From: Dehalococcoidia bacterium
Lineage (GTDB): Bacteria; Chloroflexota; Dehalococcoidia; Tepidiformales; Tepidiformaceae
Length of the DNA stretch: 64,000 nt
Assembly (NCBI GenBank): GCA_020853755.1
Contig: JADYYG010000009.1
Coordinates: 50,779-114,778 of the forward strand
Reading direction: 5' to 3'
Every line of letters begins with the position of its first letter. Position 1 is the first letter of the stretch. Both the position numbers and the translations under genes were made by a program. Under the pieces are notes generated by a model that saw nothing but the letters and a program-made list of their open reading frames with translations, was not told the DNA's origin and ran no database searches. This document shows positions 42,584-51,629 of the stretch, piece by piece.

Positions 42584-44439
42584 GAACACGCGTCCTCTCG
42601 TTCCGCGAACGGTTTCGCGACCCGGTCCGGGAGGGTGACCCGGGCGACTTCACGACGACCTTTCGCATTCTGCCGATTGCCCTCCTCGCCTGCATTGTCG
42701 GTGTCATCGGCGCCCTCCTCGCCTGGGTGCTCCTGCGGCTCATTGCGGTCTTCACGAACGCGTTCTTCTACCAGCGTCTCTCGGATTCGAACGTAGGGCC
42801 TGCGGACGCCCACATCGGCCTCTGGGTGCTGCTCGTCCCGGCAATCGGCGGCCTGATTGTCGGCTTCATGGCTCGCTACGGGTCGGACCGTATCCGCGGC
42901 CACGGCATCCCGGAGGCCATCGAGGCCATCCTTATGAACGGCAGCAAGGTTCAGCCCCGGGTGGCGAACCTGAAGCCGCTGTCGTCGGCCATCGCGATCG
43001 GATCCGGCGGGCCGTTCGGCGCCGAAGGGCCAATCATCGTGACGGGCGGCGCGTTCGGCTCGATCACCTCGCAGGTGCTGCACCTGTCGGCGTCCGAACG
43101 GAAGACGCTCCTCGTCGCCGGCGCTGCCTCGGGCATGTCGGCGACATTCGGCGCGCCCGTGGCCGCAGTCATGCTGGCCGTCGAACTCTTGCTGTTCGAA
43201 TGGAAGCCACGCAGCCTCATCCCTGTGGCGGTGGCCAGCGCGACCGCCGCGACGGTCCGCCATTGGCTCCTCGCCCCGGCGCCGCTGTTCCCAACGCCGC
43301 CGCACACCGAGTTCATCGGCGCCTGGGGCATGGTCTCGTGCCTGATCATCGGGCTCTCCGCAGGGGTGCTGAGCACGGTCCTGACAGCAGCGGTGTACGC
43401 CGGTGAGGACGCGTTCCACCGTTTGCCGGTGCACTGGATGTGGTGGCCCGCCATTGGCGGCGTCGCCGTCGGCATCTGCGGCCTCATCTTCCCTGAGGCG
43501 CTTGGCGTCGGGTACAACAACATCGAACTGCTGCTCTCGGGCGATGCCCCGACCCGCATCATCATCGGGGTCCTCCTGGTGAAATCGGTCATGTGGGCGA
43601 TCGCACTCAGCTCCGGCACTTCTGGCGGCATCCTCGCCCCGTTGCTGATGATGGGCGCGGCAATGGGCGCGGCCGAAAGTCACTTCCTGCCCGGCGGCGA
43701 TCCTGCTCTCTGGCCGCTCATCGCGATGGGCGCCATCCTCGGCGGCACGATGCGTGCGCCGCTGACCGGCGTCGTCTTCTCGCTCGAACTGACGCACGAC
43801 ACGAACATCATGTTGCCGTTGCTGGCAGCTGTGATGGTGGCCCACGGGTTCACAGTACTGACGTTGCGCAGGTCGATTCTCACGGAGAAGCTCAGCAGAC
43901 GCGGTCATCACCTTGCCTACGAGTACGCCGTCGACGTCCTCGATGGGATGCTGGTGCGCCAGGGCATGCGCACCGACCTTGTCGCCATACCCGCCGATGC
44001 GACGCTGGCACAGATCTCCCGGCTCGATATGCCGGACCTGTACGAGAGCCAGCCGGCCTACCCGATCATCGGCGAGGACAGCCGCCTCCTCGGGGTGATC
44101 TCGGCTGGCGACCTCTCGCGGTTGCTGATCAACCGTGACGGAGACCTGGCAGCTGCCACGGTCCGGTTCGGCGACATCGCCACAGAGTCAGCCCTGACGG
44201 TCAGCCAGGACGTCACCATGCGCGAGGCCGCTGACGCCCTCGGCAGTTCGGGTCGCTCCGCCATCGCCGTCACGAGCGACGATGGGCGCCTGGTCGGCAT
44301 GGTGACCGTGAAGGAGCTGCTCGCGGCCCGCCGGAGCGCGTTCGAACTCGACTGGCGGCAGGAACGCGTGCTGACGCTGCGCCTTCCCTTTTTTCGAGCG
44401 CCTGGCAGCGCGGACGGAGCTGCGGGGGCTGTTCGCTAG
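42580..44439 (+). CDS. ClC-family chloride channel/antiporter with CBS pair
   Basis: 619 residues. The ClC membrane domain (about 30-440) has GHGIPE (107-112), GSGGPFGAEGP (141-151, gating Glu149) and GTSGGILAP. The first selectivity motif has His where classical bacterial ClCs have Ser (GSGIP), a variant seen in some bacterial ClC clades. A C-terminal CBS pair (about 455-600: VAIPADATLAQISRLDMPDL, VISAGDLSRLLI, TMREAADALGSSGRSAIAV, LVGMVTVKELL) would give nucleotide control. It is translationally coupled to marR. Channel versus H+/Cl- exchange cannot be decided from the sequence. Confidence 0.94.
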   Translation: MRTRVLSFRERFRDPVREGDPGDFTTTFRILPIALLACIVGVIGALLAWVLLRLIAVFTNAFFYQRLSDSNVGPADAHIGLWVLLVPAIGGLIVGFMARYGSDRIRGHGIPEAIEAILMNGSKVQPRVANLKPLSSAIAIGSGGPFGAEGPIIVTGGAFGSITSQVLHLSASERKTLLVAGAASGMSATFGAPVAAVMLAVELLLFEWKPRSLIPVAVASATAATVRHWLLAPAPLFPTPPHTEFIGAWGMVSCLIIGLSAGVLSTVLTAAVYAGEDAFHRLPVHWMWWPAIGGVAVGICGLIFPEALGVGYNNIELLLSGDAPTRIIIGVLLVKSVMWAIALSSGTSGGILAPLLMMGAAMGAAESHFLPGGDPALWPLIAMGAILGGTMRAPLTGVVFSLELTHDTNIMLPLLAAVMVAHGFTVLTLRRSILTEKLSRRGHHLAYEYAVDVLDGMLVRQGMRTDLVAIPADATLAQISRLDMPDLYESQPAYPIIGEDSRLLGVISAGDLSRLLINRDGDLAAATVRFGDIATESALTVSQDVTMREAADALGSSGRSAIAVTSDDGRLVGMVTVKELLAARRSAFELDWRQERVLTLRLPFFRAPGSADGAAGAVR

Positions 44440-44496
44440 CTGTCTGCTACACTTTCGCCCGCCGGGGTCCTGAGCCCACGCCAGAGGGAGTCGTGA

Positions 44497-45150
44497 ATGT
44501 TCCGTCGAATCCTCTCCGGAGTCATCGCGCAGGGAATGACGCGCGACTTCCTGGACGCGATGCGCGAAGCGAGCACCTACCAGCTCGACCGCGGGATTCG
44601 GGCCCGTACAGCCGTCTGGGGCTCGATGACCGGCCAGAACAACGGTGTCGTTATCGCTGCCGACTTCAACACCCTCGAGGACCTCGAGCGCTGGAGCGAC
44701 CTGGCCACTGTTGACGCGCGCTTCGCGGTTGTTCGGCGGGCTGTCCGCACCCACATGGTCTACCACGACTCGAAGGTCAGTATTCACCGCCTCGCCTACC
44801 ACTCTGAGGGCATGATGACTTCCGAAGACGCCACGGCGCCCCGGAAGTACATGCGTGTGCTGAGCGGCGAAGTGCAGCCCGGTCACCACCGGGAGTTCGT
44901 GCTTTCCATTTCGCAGGCGCTCGATTACCAGAAGCAGCGCGGTATCGCCGCCCTGACGAGCGTATGGTCGGCCATGACCGGGCATACGAGCGGCGTGTCC
45001 ATCGTCGCCGAGTTCGATTCCCTTGCAGAACTCGAGAAGTTCGATGAGATGGCGGTCACGGATTCGGAGTTCGGACGGCTGCGCGCGGCCACGCGCGCTT
45101 CGATGGTCTTCCTGACCAGCGAGACGCAGCTGATGCGGAACCTGATGTAG
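44497..45150 (+). CDS. Tandem-duplicated unknown protein (two alpha/beta-barrel-like repeats)
   Basis: 217 residues built from two homologous halves, about 1-98 and 119-216. Shared segments: RRILSGVIAQG with MRVLSGEVQPG; YQLDRGIRARTAVWGSMTGQNNGVVI with YQKQRGIAALTSVWSAMTGHTSGVSI; and the LEDLERWSDL with LAELEKFDEM helix. Each half looks like a ferredoxin-like dimeric alpha/beta-barrel unit, so the protein may fold as a pseudo-dimer. Catalytic residues are not evident. No assigned family. Confidence 0.82.
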   Translation: MFRRILSGVIAQGMTRDFLDAMREASTYQLDRGIRARTAVWGSMTGQNNGVVIAADFNTLEDLERWSDLATVDARFAVVRRAVRTHMVYHDSKVSIHRLAYHSEGMMTSEDATAPRKYMRVLSGEVQPGHHREFVLSISQALDYQKQRGIAALTSVWSAMTGHTSGVSIVAEFDSLAELEKFDEMAVTDSEFGRLRAATRASMVFLTSETQLMRNLM

Positions 45151-45175
45151 CCCGGCCGCCTGTTTGGGCAAACGA

Positions 45176-45205
45176 AAACGGGCCAGCAGCAATGCCGGCC
45201 CGTTT
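45176..45205. terminator. Bidirectional hairpin terminator
   Basis: AAACGGGCC (45176-45184) pairs with GGCCCGTTT (45197-45205) around a 12-base loop, with A-rich and T-rich flanks (CTTTG) on either side. It lies between convergent genes at 45150 and 45229. Confidence 0.78.
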
Positions 45206-45228
45206 CTTTGTCTCGGAACCCTGGCGGC

Positions 45229-45618
45229 TCAGCTGCCGCAGGAGCGGGGCTGCCCGCTGCCGTCTTCCGTCTGGAAGCTCGATCCGCAGGCACACGACTT
45301 CGTCGCGTTCGGATTGAAGATGGAGAAGCCGCTCTTCATGATGTCGTCGACGTAGTCGATTTCGGCGCCGCTGAGGTACTGGGCGCTTTCCGGATCGATG
45401 ACGATCCTGACGCCGGACTGCTCGAGGATGATGTCGTCGTCTTCGGCGGAGCGGGCGAGGGCCATGCCGTACTGGTAGCCGCTGCAGCCACCCCCGGCGA
45501 CGAACACGCGAAGCGCGCCATCGGTGAGCTCACGGGCTTCGAGCAGGGCTTTGGCTTTTTCGGCCGCCTTGTCGGTGATATTGACGAGCACGGTTGAAGC
45601 TGCGGACTCGGTGGTCAT
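45229..45618 (-). CDS. Iron-sulfur cluster carrier, ErpA/IscA type
   Basis: 129 residues from the ATG at 45618 (GGAGG upstream; an ORF start 69 bp earlier is less likely). HesB/IscA fold: VNITDKAAEKAKALLEA, then LRVFVAGGGCSGYQYGM and SCACGSSF near the C-terminus, giving the three conserved cysteines (one in GGGC, then C-x-C) that bind and transfer a cluster. It probably loads Fe-S onto apoproteins such as KorB-type enzymes. ErpA versus IscA cannot be separated by eye. Confidence 0.93.
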   Translation of the reverse strand: MTTESAASTVLVNITDKAAEKAKALLEARELTDGALRVFVAGGGCSGYQYGMALARSAEDDDIILEQSGVRIVIDPESAQYLSGAEIDYVDDIMKSGFSIFNPNATKSCACGSSFQTEDGSGQPRSCGS

Positions 45619-45778
45619 GAGTGGACGCCTCCAGCGTAAAGTCACAGGGTGCTGCAAGAACCCGGTAGCTATGAAAATCATAGCCACACTCTTGCCGCCC
45701 GTCTACGTACTATCCTGATCGTTGACTGCGCAGGCTGTGACGGTTGTCACGTTCCCGGCCGGGGCCTACGCTCGCTGC

Positions 45779-46252
45779 ATGAACCTCCCGTCGCGTGTGA
45801 TTTACCTTCCTCCGGGAGTTGTCCCTCCCCCTGCGAGCGCCGTGCAGCCGTCTGCGCCCATCGTACCGGGCTTCCCGTTCGACAGGGTGTTCTTCGAACA
45901 GATCCTGCCGCCGGCGATTGGCGAGTTCTGCCGGCAGGTGGGATGCGAGATTCCAGTCGTCGAAGTGAGCACGGTGGATGGCGCGACGCACTACGTGAAC
46001 GGGATCAGTGGTGTTTCGGACCAGTGGGTGGCGCTGAGCACCGCCCGTCCAGACCACCCGCACCAGGCCCAGATTTTCGTCCCGTTTCAGACCATTTTCC
46101 GAGTGGAGATTCACCCGGAGTCAGACGAAAAGCGAGCGCACCTTGGCTTCGTGACAAACCCGCCGCGCATCCCTGAGGTGATTCCGCCGCTGGCTGCACC
46201 CTCGAAGGCGAAGGCCCCGGCCAGGCGTCCCGCGGCCGGTAAATCCCAGTAA
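45779..46252 (+). CDS. Hypothetical protein
   Basis: 157 residues from the ATG at 45779; a TTG at 45722 would add 19 residues. Opens with a Pro-rich segment (VIYLPPGVVPPPASAVQPSAP), then a folded middle part (FDRVFFEQILPPAIGEFCRQVGCEIPVVEVSTVDG, IFRVEIHPESD in separate segments) and a Pro/Ala/Lys C-terminal tail. No family recognised. No convincing ribosome-binding site precedes either start. Codon use is coding-like, and it fits between erpA (divergent) and lhr. Confidence 0.55.
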   Translation: MNLPSRVIYLPPGVVPPPASAVQPSAPIVPGFPFDRVFFEQILPPAIGEFCRQVGCEIPVVEVSTVDGATHYVNGISGVSDQWVALSTARPDHPHQAQIFVPFQTIFRVEIHPESDEKRAHLGFVTNPPRIPEVIPPLAAPSKAKAPARRPAAGKSQ

Positions 46253-46297
46253 GCCGAACAGGTGTGCTAATTCCGGCATTTCTGACAGAATAGCCGG

Positions 46298-49200
46298 GTG
46301 ACATCGCCGGCAACAGCTTCGGCCATCGAGCGCTTCTCACCGGCCGCCCGCGCCTGGTTCGAAGATGCGTTCGCGGCGCCGACGCTTGCCCAGGAACTCG
46401 GTTGGAACGCAATCGCCGCTGGCGAGCACACGCTCCTGCTTGCTCCCACGGGTTCCGGCAAAACGCTTGCCGCCTTCCTCTGGTGCCTGGATCGCCTTGC
46501 CAACCGGCCGCCCCTGCCTGTAGGGAAGAATGGCAAGCCCGTTCGGACGGGGACGGCAGTCCTGTACATCTCGCCGTTGAAAGCGCTTTCGTATGACGTG
46601 GAGCGGAACCTCCGGGCGCCGCTTGCCGGGTTGCGCATCGCGGCCGCGCGCGAGGGGCTTCCACCCCCCGACATAACGGTGGCCACGCGCACTGGCGACA
46701 CCCCGGCCCGGGAACGCGCCGACCTGCGCCGCGACCCACCGGACATCCTCAATACGACGCCCGAATCGCTCTACCTGATGCTCACGTCGCAGGCGAAAGC
46801 GGTGCTGGAGACTGTCGACACCGTCATCGTCGACGAAATCCACACGATGGCGGGGACAAAGCGCGGCGCACACCTTTCGCTCTCGCTCGAACGGCTCGAA
46901 AAGCTGTGCGGCCGCCCGTTCCAACGCATCGGGCTGTCAGCGACGCAGCGGCCACTGGAGGAGGTGGCGAAGTACCTCGGTGGCGACCGGAAGGTTCGGA
47001 TCGCCGATGCCGGCGCGAGGCGAGACCTCGACCTGAAAGTGGTTGTGCCCGTGGAGGACATGACGTGGCTGGGCGAACTGAGCGGGCCTATCCCTGAGTC
47101 CGAGGTCAGCGCCGAAGCGCGGACGTCGATCTGGCCTGCCATCTACCCGGAGATGCTCGAACTGGTCCGCGCGCACCGTTCGACCCTGCTGTTTGTGAAC
47201 AACCGCCGGCTCGCCGAACGGCTGGCCGCCCGGATCAATGAACTTGCTGGTGAAGAGCTACTGCGCGCGCACCATGGCTCGGTCTCCCGAGAACAGCGGC
47301 TCGAAGCGGAAGAGTTGCTGAAGTCGGGCCAGCTCCCAGGTCTCGTCTGTACCAGTTCGATGGAACTGGGTGTCGATATGGGCGCGGTGGACCTCGTCAT
47401 CCAGGTCGAATCGCCGAAGTCGGTGGCGCGCGGCCTGCAGCGGGTTGGCCGGGCCGGCCACCAGGTTGGCGCCACCAGTATCGGGCGCATCTTCCCAAAG
47501 TTTCGTGGTGACCTGCTCGAGTGCGCCGTGGTGACGAAGCGGATGCGCGAAGGGCTCATCGAAAAGACGGAGGTTCCCCGTAACCCGCTCGATGTCCTCG
47601 CCCAGCAGGTCGTCGCAATGTGCGCAGCTGATGACCTGACGGTCGATGAACTGTACGAACTCGTTCGCCGCTCGTACAACTTCGCCAGTCTCAGCAGGGA
47701 ACAGCTTGAGGGGGTGCTCGGCATGCTCGCGGGCCAGTACCCTTCGGACGAGTTCGCCGACCTCAAGCCACGGATTCTCTGGGACCGCGAGACGAACGTC
47801 CTTTCCAGCAGACGCGACGCCCGCACCATCGCCCTCGTCAACGCCGGAACCATCCCGGACCGTGGGCTGTACGGGGTTTTCCTTGGTATCGGTGGGCCGC
47901 GCGTGGGCGAACTCGACGAAGAGATGGTCTACGAGAGCCGTCCCGGCGAGACGTTTCTCCTCGGCGCGACGACCTGGCGAATCGAGCAGATAACTCGTGA
48001 CCAGGTGATTGTTTCGCCAGCCCCGGGCGAACCGGGGAAGATGCCGTTCTGGAAGGGCGATGGCGTCGGCCGCCCGCTGGAGTTCGGGCGAGCGATCGGG
48101 CAATTCACCCGGGACCTGGCGCAAATCCGTGACCGCGACGCAGCTATGGCTCGGCTCACGACCGAACACGACCTGGATACGAACGCCGCAGGGAACCTGC
48201 TCGACTACCTCGCGGAAGAAAAGAGCGAAACGGGTCACCTTCCAACCGACCGGACGGTCGTGGTCGAGCGCTTCCGTGACGAACTTGGCGACTGGCGAAT
48301 GGTGCTCCTGTCGCCGTTCGGCGGGCAGGTCCACGCGCCCTGGGCCCAGGCGATCGAGGCCACGCTGGCCGAACAGAGCGGTTTCGACGTACAGACCATC
48401 TGGAGCGACGACGGGATTGCCATCCGCTTCGCCGGGGGCGAGGAGCCGCCACCCGCTGAGACCCTCTTCCCCGACCCCGAGGCCGTCGAGGAGATGGTCG
48501 TCTCGCGGCTTTCGAACACGGCGATGTTCGCCAGCCACTTCCGGGAGAACGCAGGCCGGGCGCTGCTGCTGCCGAGGAAACGACCCGGTGCGCGGTCACC
48601 CCTCTGGCTGCAGCGTCAGCGGTCGGCGAACCTGCTCGCCGTTGCCAGCCGCTACGGCTCGTTCCCGATCATCCTTGAGACCTACCGCGAGTGCCTCCGC
48701 GACGTGTTCGACCTGCCGGGCCTCATCGAGATCCTCCGCCAGGTGCGTTCACGCGAAATAGCCGTCGCAAGCGTCGAGACGAGGGAAGCATCCCCGTTTG
48801 CCCGCTCGCTGCTGTTCGACTACGTGGCCGCCTACATGTACGAAGGAGATGCGCCGCTGGCTGAGCGCCGAGCGCAGGCGCTTACGCTGGACCGGAACCT
48901 TCTCCGGGAGCTGCTGGGCGAAGCCGAACTCAGGGAGTTGCTTGATCCCACCGCCCTCGATGCCGTCGAACTGGAACTGCAGTGCCTCATCGACAGCCGG
49001 AAGGCCCGGACCCTCGACCATGTCCACGACCTGCTCCGGCGGCTCGGGGATCTCGACCCGGCTGAGGTAGCGGCCCGCCTGGCGAATCCGGCCAACGCAG
49101 AACCATGGCTCTCCGAACTGGAGGCAGGGCGGCGAGCCTGCCAGGTTCGCATCGGCGGCTCGACGCGCTGGATCGCCATCGAGGATGCCGGCCGCTACCG

Positions 49201-50752
49201 TGACGCACTTGGCGTCTCGACGCCGCAGGGCGTGCCGGAGGTCTTCCTCCAGCGGACGGAGGGCGCGCTTGAGGGCCTCTTGCGCCGCTACGCTCGCACC
49301 CACGGCCCCTTCGTGAGTGCGGCCCCTGCGCGGTGCTGGTCCCTCCCCGAATCGCTCGTACGGGAGACGCTCGAAGAACTCGACGCGGACGGCGTCATTC
49401 TCCACGGCGACTTCCGTCCGGGCGGAGTCGAACGTGAATGGTGCGACCCGGACGTCCTCAGGCAGATCAAGGCCCGATCGCTCGCGCGCCTGCGCCGGGA
49501 CGTGGAGCCCGTCGATGGTGCGGTCTACACGCGGTTCCTGCAGCGCTGGCACGGCATCGGCTCGCGCCAGCGGGGTTCGGCGCGCCTGTGGCAGGTCCTC
49601 TCCCAGGTAGAAGGCTCTGCGATCGCTGCCTCAGTGCTGGAGCGCGAGGTTCTGGCGTCGCGCATCGATGGTTTCGAACCCGCGATGCTCGACAGCCTGG
49701 TTTCCTCGGGCGAGGTGGCCTGGTTCGGGGCCGGCAGGCTCTCCCGCGACGACGGGCGCGTGGTCCTCGTTCGACGGGAGACACTCGACCTATTCGCACC
49801 GGCCATTCCAGAAGAACTGCCGGCGCTCCAGCAGCAGCTTACCGACGCGCTCCGGGCGGGCGGCGCGATGTTCTTCACGGATCTCGTTTCGGCCACAGGT
49901 GCGCCGCTCCAGGAGGCGCTGGACGCTCTCTGGGAGCTGGTCTGGACGGGAGTGGTGACGAACGACACGCTTGCCCCTCTTCGTGCGCTGGCGTGGCCGA
50001 AGGGTGCCGCGGGCGGGGTCAGCCGCGGCCGGATTGGGCGCCTCCCTCCCGAGTCATCCGGGCGCTGGTCCCTGGTCCGCCGGGCCGGAGTCGAAGAAAC
50101 GCCGGCCCGGCTCACCGCACGCAAGCACGCCCAGGCTGAAACGTTGCTTGAGCGCCTGGGTGTCGTCACGCGTGAGGGCGTCGCCGCGGATGACCTAACC
50201 GGCGGGTTTTCGGCTGCGTACCCGGTGCTCAAAGCGATGGAAGACGCCGGGCGAGTCCGCCGCGGGTACTTCATCGAAGGACTCGGGGCCGCCCAGTTCT
50301 GCCTCCCTGGCGCAGCCGAACGGTTGCGTGCTGAGCGCGAACTCCCGGACGAACCGGAGGCCATCGTCCTTGCAGCGACAGACCCGGCGCAGCCGTATGG
50401 CGCGACCCTGCCCTGGCCCCGTGACGACGCTGCTGCTCGGAAGGCCTACCAGCGCGTAGTGGGGGCTCGTGTGGTCCTCGTGGATGGTATGCCCGCGCTC
50501 TATCTCGACCGTTCGCACCGGGGATTGCTCACGTTCCCGGCCGCTGATGAGACGACGGTTGCCCTGGCGCTTGGCGCGCTTGTTCACGACCCTGTCGCGC
50601 TTGGCGGGAAGGGCCTCAGTATCGAACGGGTCGACGGCGTCCCGGCGATTGACTCCCCCCTCGTACCATCGTTGCGTGAGGCGGGTTTCGCGCAGGGGTT
50701 CCGGGGCTTCACCCGGCGGCAGGAACGCGTGGGGTCTCTGGCCCATGCCTGA
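46298..50752 (+). CDS. lhr: Lhr-type ATP-dependent DNA helicase (Lhr-Core plus C-terminal domain)
   Basis: 1484 residues, GTG start. Superfamily 2 helicase: Q-motif region and Walker A LAPTGSGKTLA (about 49-59), motif II VDEIHTM near 178, SATQRP motif III, TSSMELGVDMGAVDLVIQ and QRVGRAGHQ motifs V and VI. Then the winged-helix and Lhr-specific region, and a long C-terminal domain (about residue 850 onward) found in the full-length bacterial form. Lhr translocates 3' to 5' on single-stranded DNA and unwinds RNA:DNA hybrids in repair. It overlaps the nei gene by 8 bp, as in mycobacterial-type lhr-nei arrangements. Confidence 0.96.
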   Translation: MTSPATASAIERFSPAARAWFEDAFAAPTLAQELGWNAIAAGEHTLLLAPTGSGKTLAAFLWCLDRLANRPPLPVGKNGKPVRTGTAVLYISPLKALSYDVERNLRAPLAGLRIAAAREGLPPPDITVATRTGDTPARERADLRRDPPDILNTTPESLYLMLTSQAKAVLETVDTVIVDEIHTMAGTKRGAHLSLSLERLEKLCGRPFQRIGLSATQRPLEEVAKYLGGDRKVRIADAGARRDLDLKVVVPVEDMTWLGELSGPIPESEVSAEARTSIWPAIYPEMLELVRAHRSTLLFVNNRRLAERLAARINELAGEELLRAHHGSVSREQRLEAEELLKSGQLPGLVCTSSMELGVDMGAVDLVIQVESPKSVARGLQRVGRAGHQVGATSIGRIFPKFRGDLLECAVVTKRMREGLIEKTEVPRNPLDVLAQQVVAMCAADDLTVDELYELVRRSYNFASLSREQLEGVLGMLAGQYPSDEFADLKPRILWDRETNVLSSRRDARTIALVNAGTIPDRGLYGVFLGIGGPRVGELDEEMVYESRPGETFLLGATTWRIEQITRDQVIVSPAPGEPGKMPFWKGDGVGRPLEFGRAIGQFTRDLAQIRDRDAAMARLTTEHDLDTNAAGNLLDYLAEEKSETGHLPTDRTVVVERFRDELGDWRMVLLSPFGGQVHAPWAQAIEATLAEQSGFDVQTIWSDDGIAIRFAGGEEPPPAETLFPDPEAVEEMVVSRLSNTAMFASHFRENAGRALLLPRKRPGARSPLWLQRQRSANLLAVASRYGSFPIILETYRECLRDVFDLPGLIEILRQVRSREIAVASVETREASPFARSLLFDYVAAYMYEGDAPLAERRAQALTLDRNLLRELLGEAELRELLDPTALDAVELELQCLIDSRKARTLDHVHDLLRRLGDLDPAEVAARLANPANAEPWLSELEAGRRACQVRIGGSTRWIAIEDAGRYRDALGVSTPQGVPEVFLQRTEGALEGLLRRYARTHGPFVSAAPARCWSLPESLVRETLEELDADGVILHGDFRPGGVEREWCDPDVLRQIKARSLARLRRDVEPVDGAVYTRFLQRWHGIGSRQRGSARLWQVLSQVEGSAIAASVLEREVLASRIDGFEPAMLDSLVSSGEVAWFGAGRLSRDDGRVVLVRRETLDLFAPAIPEELPALQQQLTDALRAGGAMFFTDLVSATGAPLQEALDALWELVWTGVVTNDTLAPLRALAWPKGAAGGVSRGRIGRLPPESSGRWSLVRRAGVEETPARLTARKHAQAETLLERLGVVTREGVAADDLTGGFSAAYPVLKAMEDAGRVRRGYFIEGLGAAQFCLPGAAERLRAERELPDEPEAIVLAATDPAQPYGATLPWPRDDAAARKAYQRVVGARVVLVDGMPALYLDRSHRGLLTFPAADETTVALALGALVHDPVALGGKGLSIERVDGVPAIDSPLVPSLREAGFAQGFRGFTRRQERVGSLAHA

Positions 50753-51629
50753 AGGTGACGCCCTCTACCGGTTCGCCGAGAAGGTTCGCCGCCCGCTGCT
50801 GGGCAAGGTCATTCTTGCGGCGCGCAGCCACGGGCCAGGACCCGTCCCGGCCGTAGAAAAGATCGTTGGCCAGGCGGTTACGGAAGTTCGCTCCACCGGG
50901 AAGAACCTCCTGATCAGCTTTGACAACGGACTCGCGCTCCGCGGTCACCTGCGGATGTACGGTACGTGGCACGTCTACCGCCCAGGTGACCCCTGGACGA
51001 AGCCGGAGCGCGAAGCACGCCTTGTCCTCGAGGTTGATGACGCCGTCGTCGTCAATTTCAGCGCGCCCGTGATCGAACTCATCGAGCAACGAAGTCTCGG
51101 GTACCACGTGCCAATTTCGAACCTGGGGCCTGACTTGCTCGATGATGCTTTCGACCTGGATGAGGCGGTCAGGCGGATGCGCCATCCATCTCGTGAACTG
51201 CTGACCATCGGGGATGCCGTCATGGACCAGCGAGCGGTTGCAGGCATCGGCAACATCTGGAAGCACGAGTGCCTCTTCCACGCGCGAATCAACCCATGGC
51301 GCCGCGTTTCCGAACTCACTGACGATGAGCTGCGGCTCATCTTTGGGAAGGCGCAGGCGCTGCTCCGGGCCAGCGTCGGAAAGGAGAACGCGCTCGGGCT
51401 CACCCGGAGGCCGACGATGTACGCCTACATGCGTGGGGGCCAGCCGTGCCGAAGATGCCGCACACGCCTTCGCGCTGTCCCGCAGGGAGTGGATATCCGC
51501 CACACGGCGTGGTGCCCGAAGTGCCAACCAGTGGTTGAGGGCCAACTCGAACCGCCGCGCAGCCGGATATCGCGGCCATTATCCGTCGAACAGCAGGAGA
51601 CCACGCAGAGACGGTCAGGCCCGCACTGA
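50745..51629 (+). CDS. Fpg/Nei-family DNA glycosylase (Nei2-like)
   Basis: 294 residues from the ATG at 50745, inside the end of lhr. The catalytic N-terminus MPEGDALYRF (Pro2 Schiff base, Glu3) and PEGD favour the endonuclease VIII (Nei) group over Fpg (PELPE). H2TH region: GIGNIWKHECLFHARINPW. The C-terminal zinc finger has Cys-x2-Cys pairs (CRRC and CPKC). It removes oxidised pyrimidines and cleaves at the lesion. Coupling to lhr suggests a joint base-damage pathway. It overlaps the convergent hemA-like gene by 15 bp. Confidence 0.93.
   Translation: MPEGDALYRFAEKVRRPLLGKVILAARSHGPGPVPAVEKIVGQAVTEVRSTGKNLLISFDNGLALRGHLRMYGTWHVYRPGDPWTKPEREARLVLEVDDAVVVNFSAPVIELIEQRSLGYHVPISNLGPDLLDDAFDLDEAVRRMRHPSRELLTIGDAVMDQRAVAGIGNIWKHECLFHARINPWRRVSELTDDELRLIFGKAQALLRASVGKENALGLTRRPTMYAYMRGGQPCRRCRTRLRAVPQGVDIRHTAWCPKCQPVVEGQLEPPRSRISRPLSVEQQETTQRRSGPH

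Noticed and set aside
42568..43911. A 447-residue open frame antisense to the ClC gene
   Set aside because: Composition is Arg/His/Asp/Gly-rich with no recognisable domain, a typical shadow of a GC-rich gene whose sense frame has full ClC and CBS motifs.
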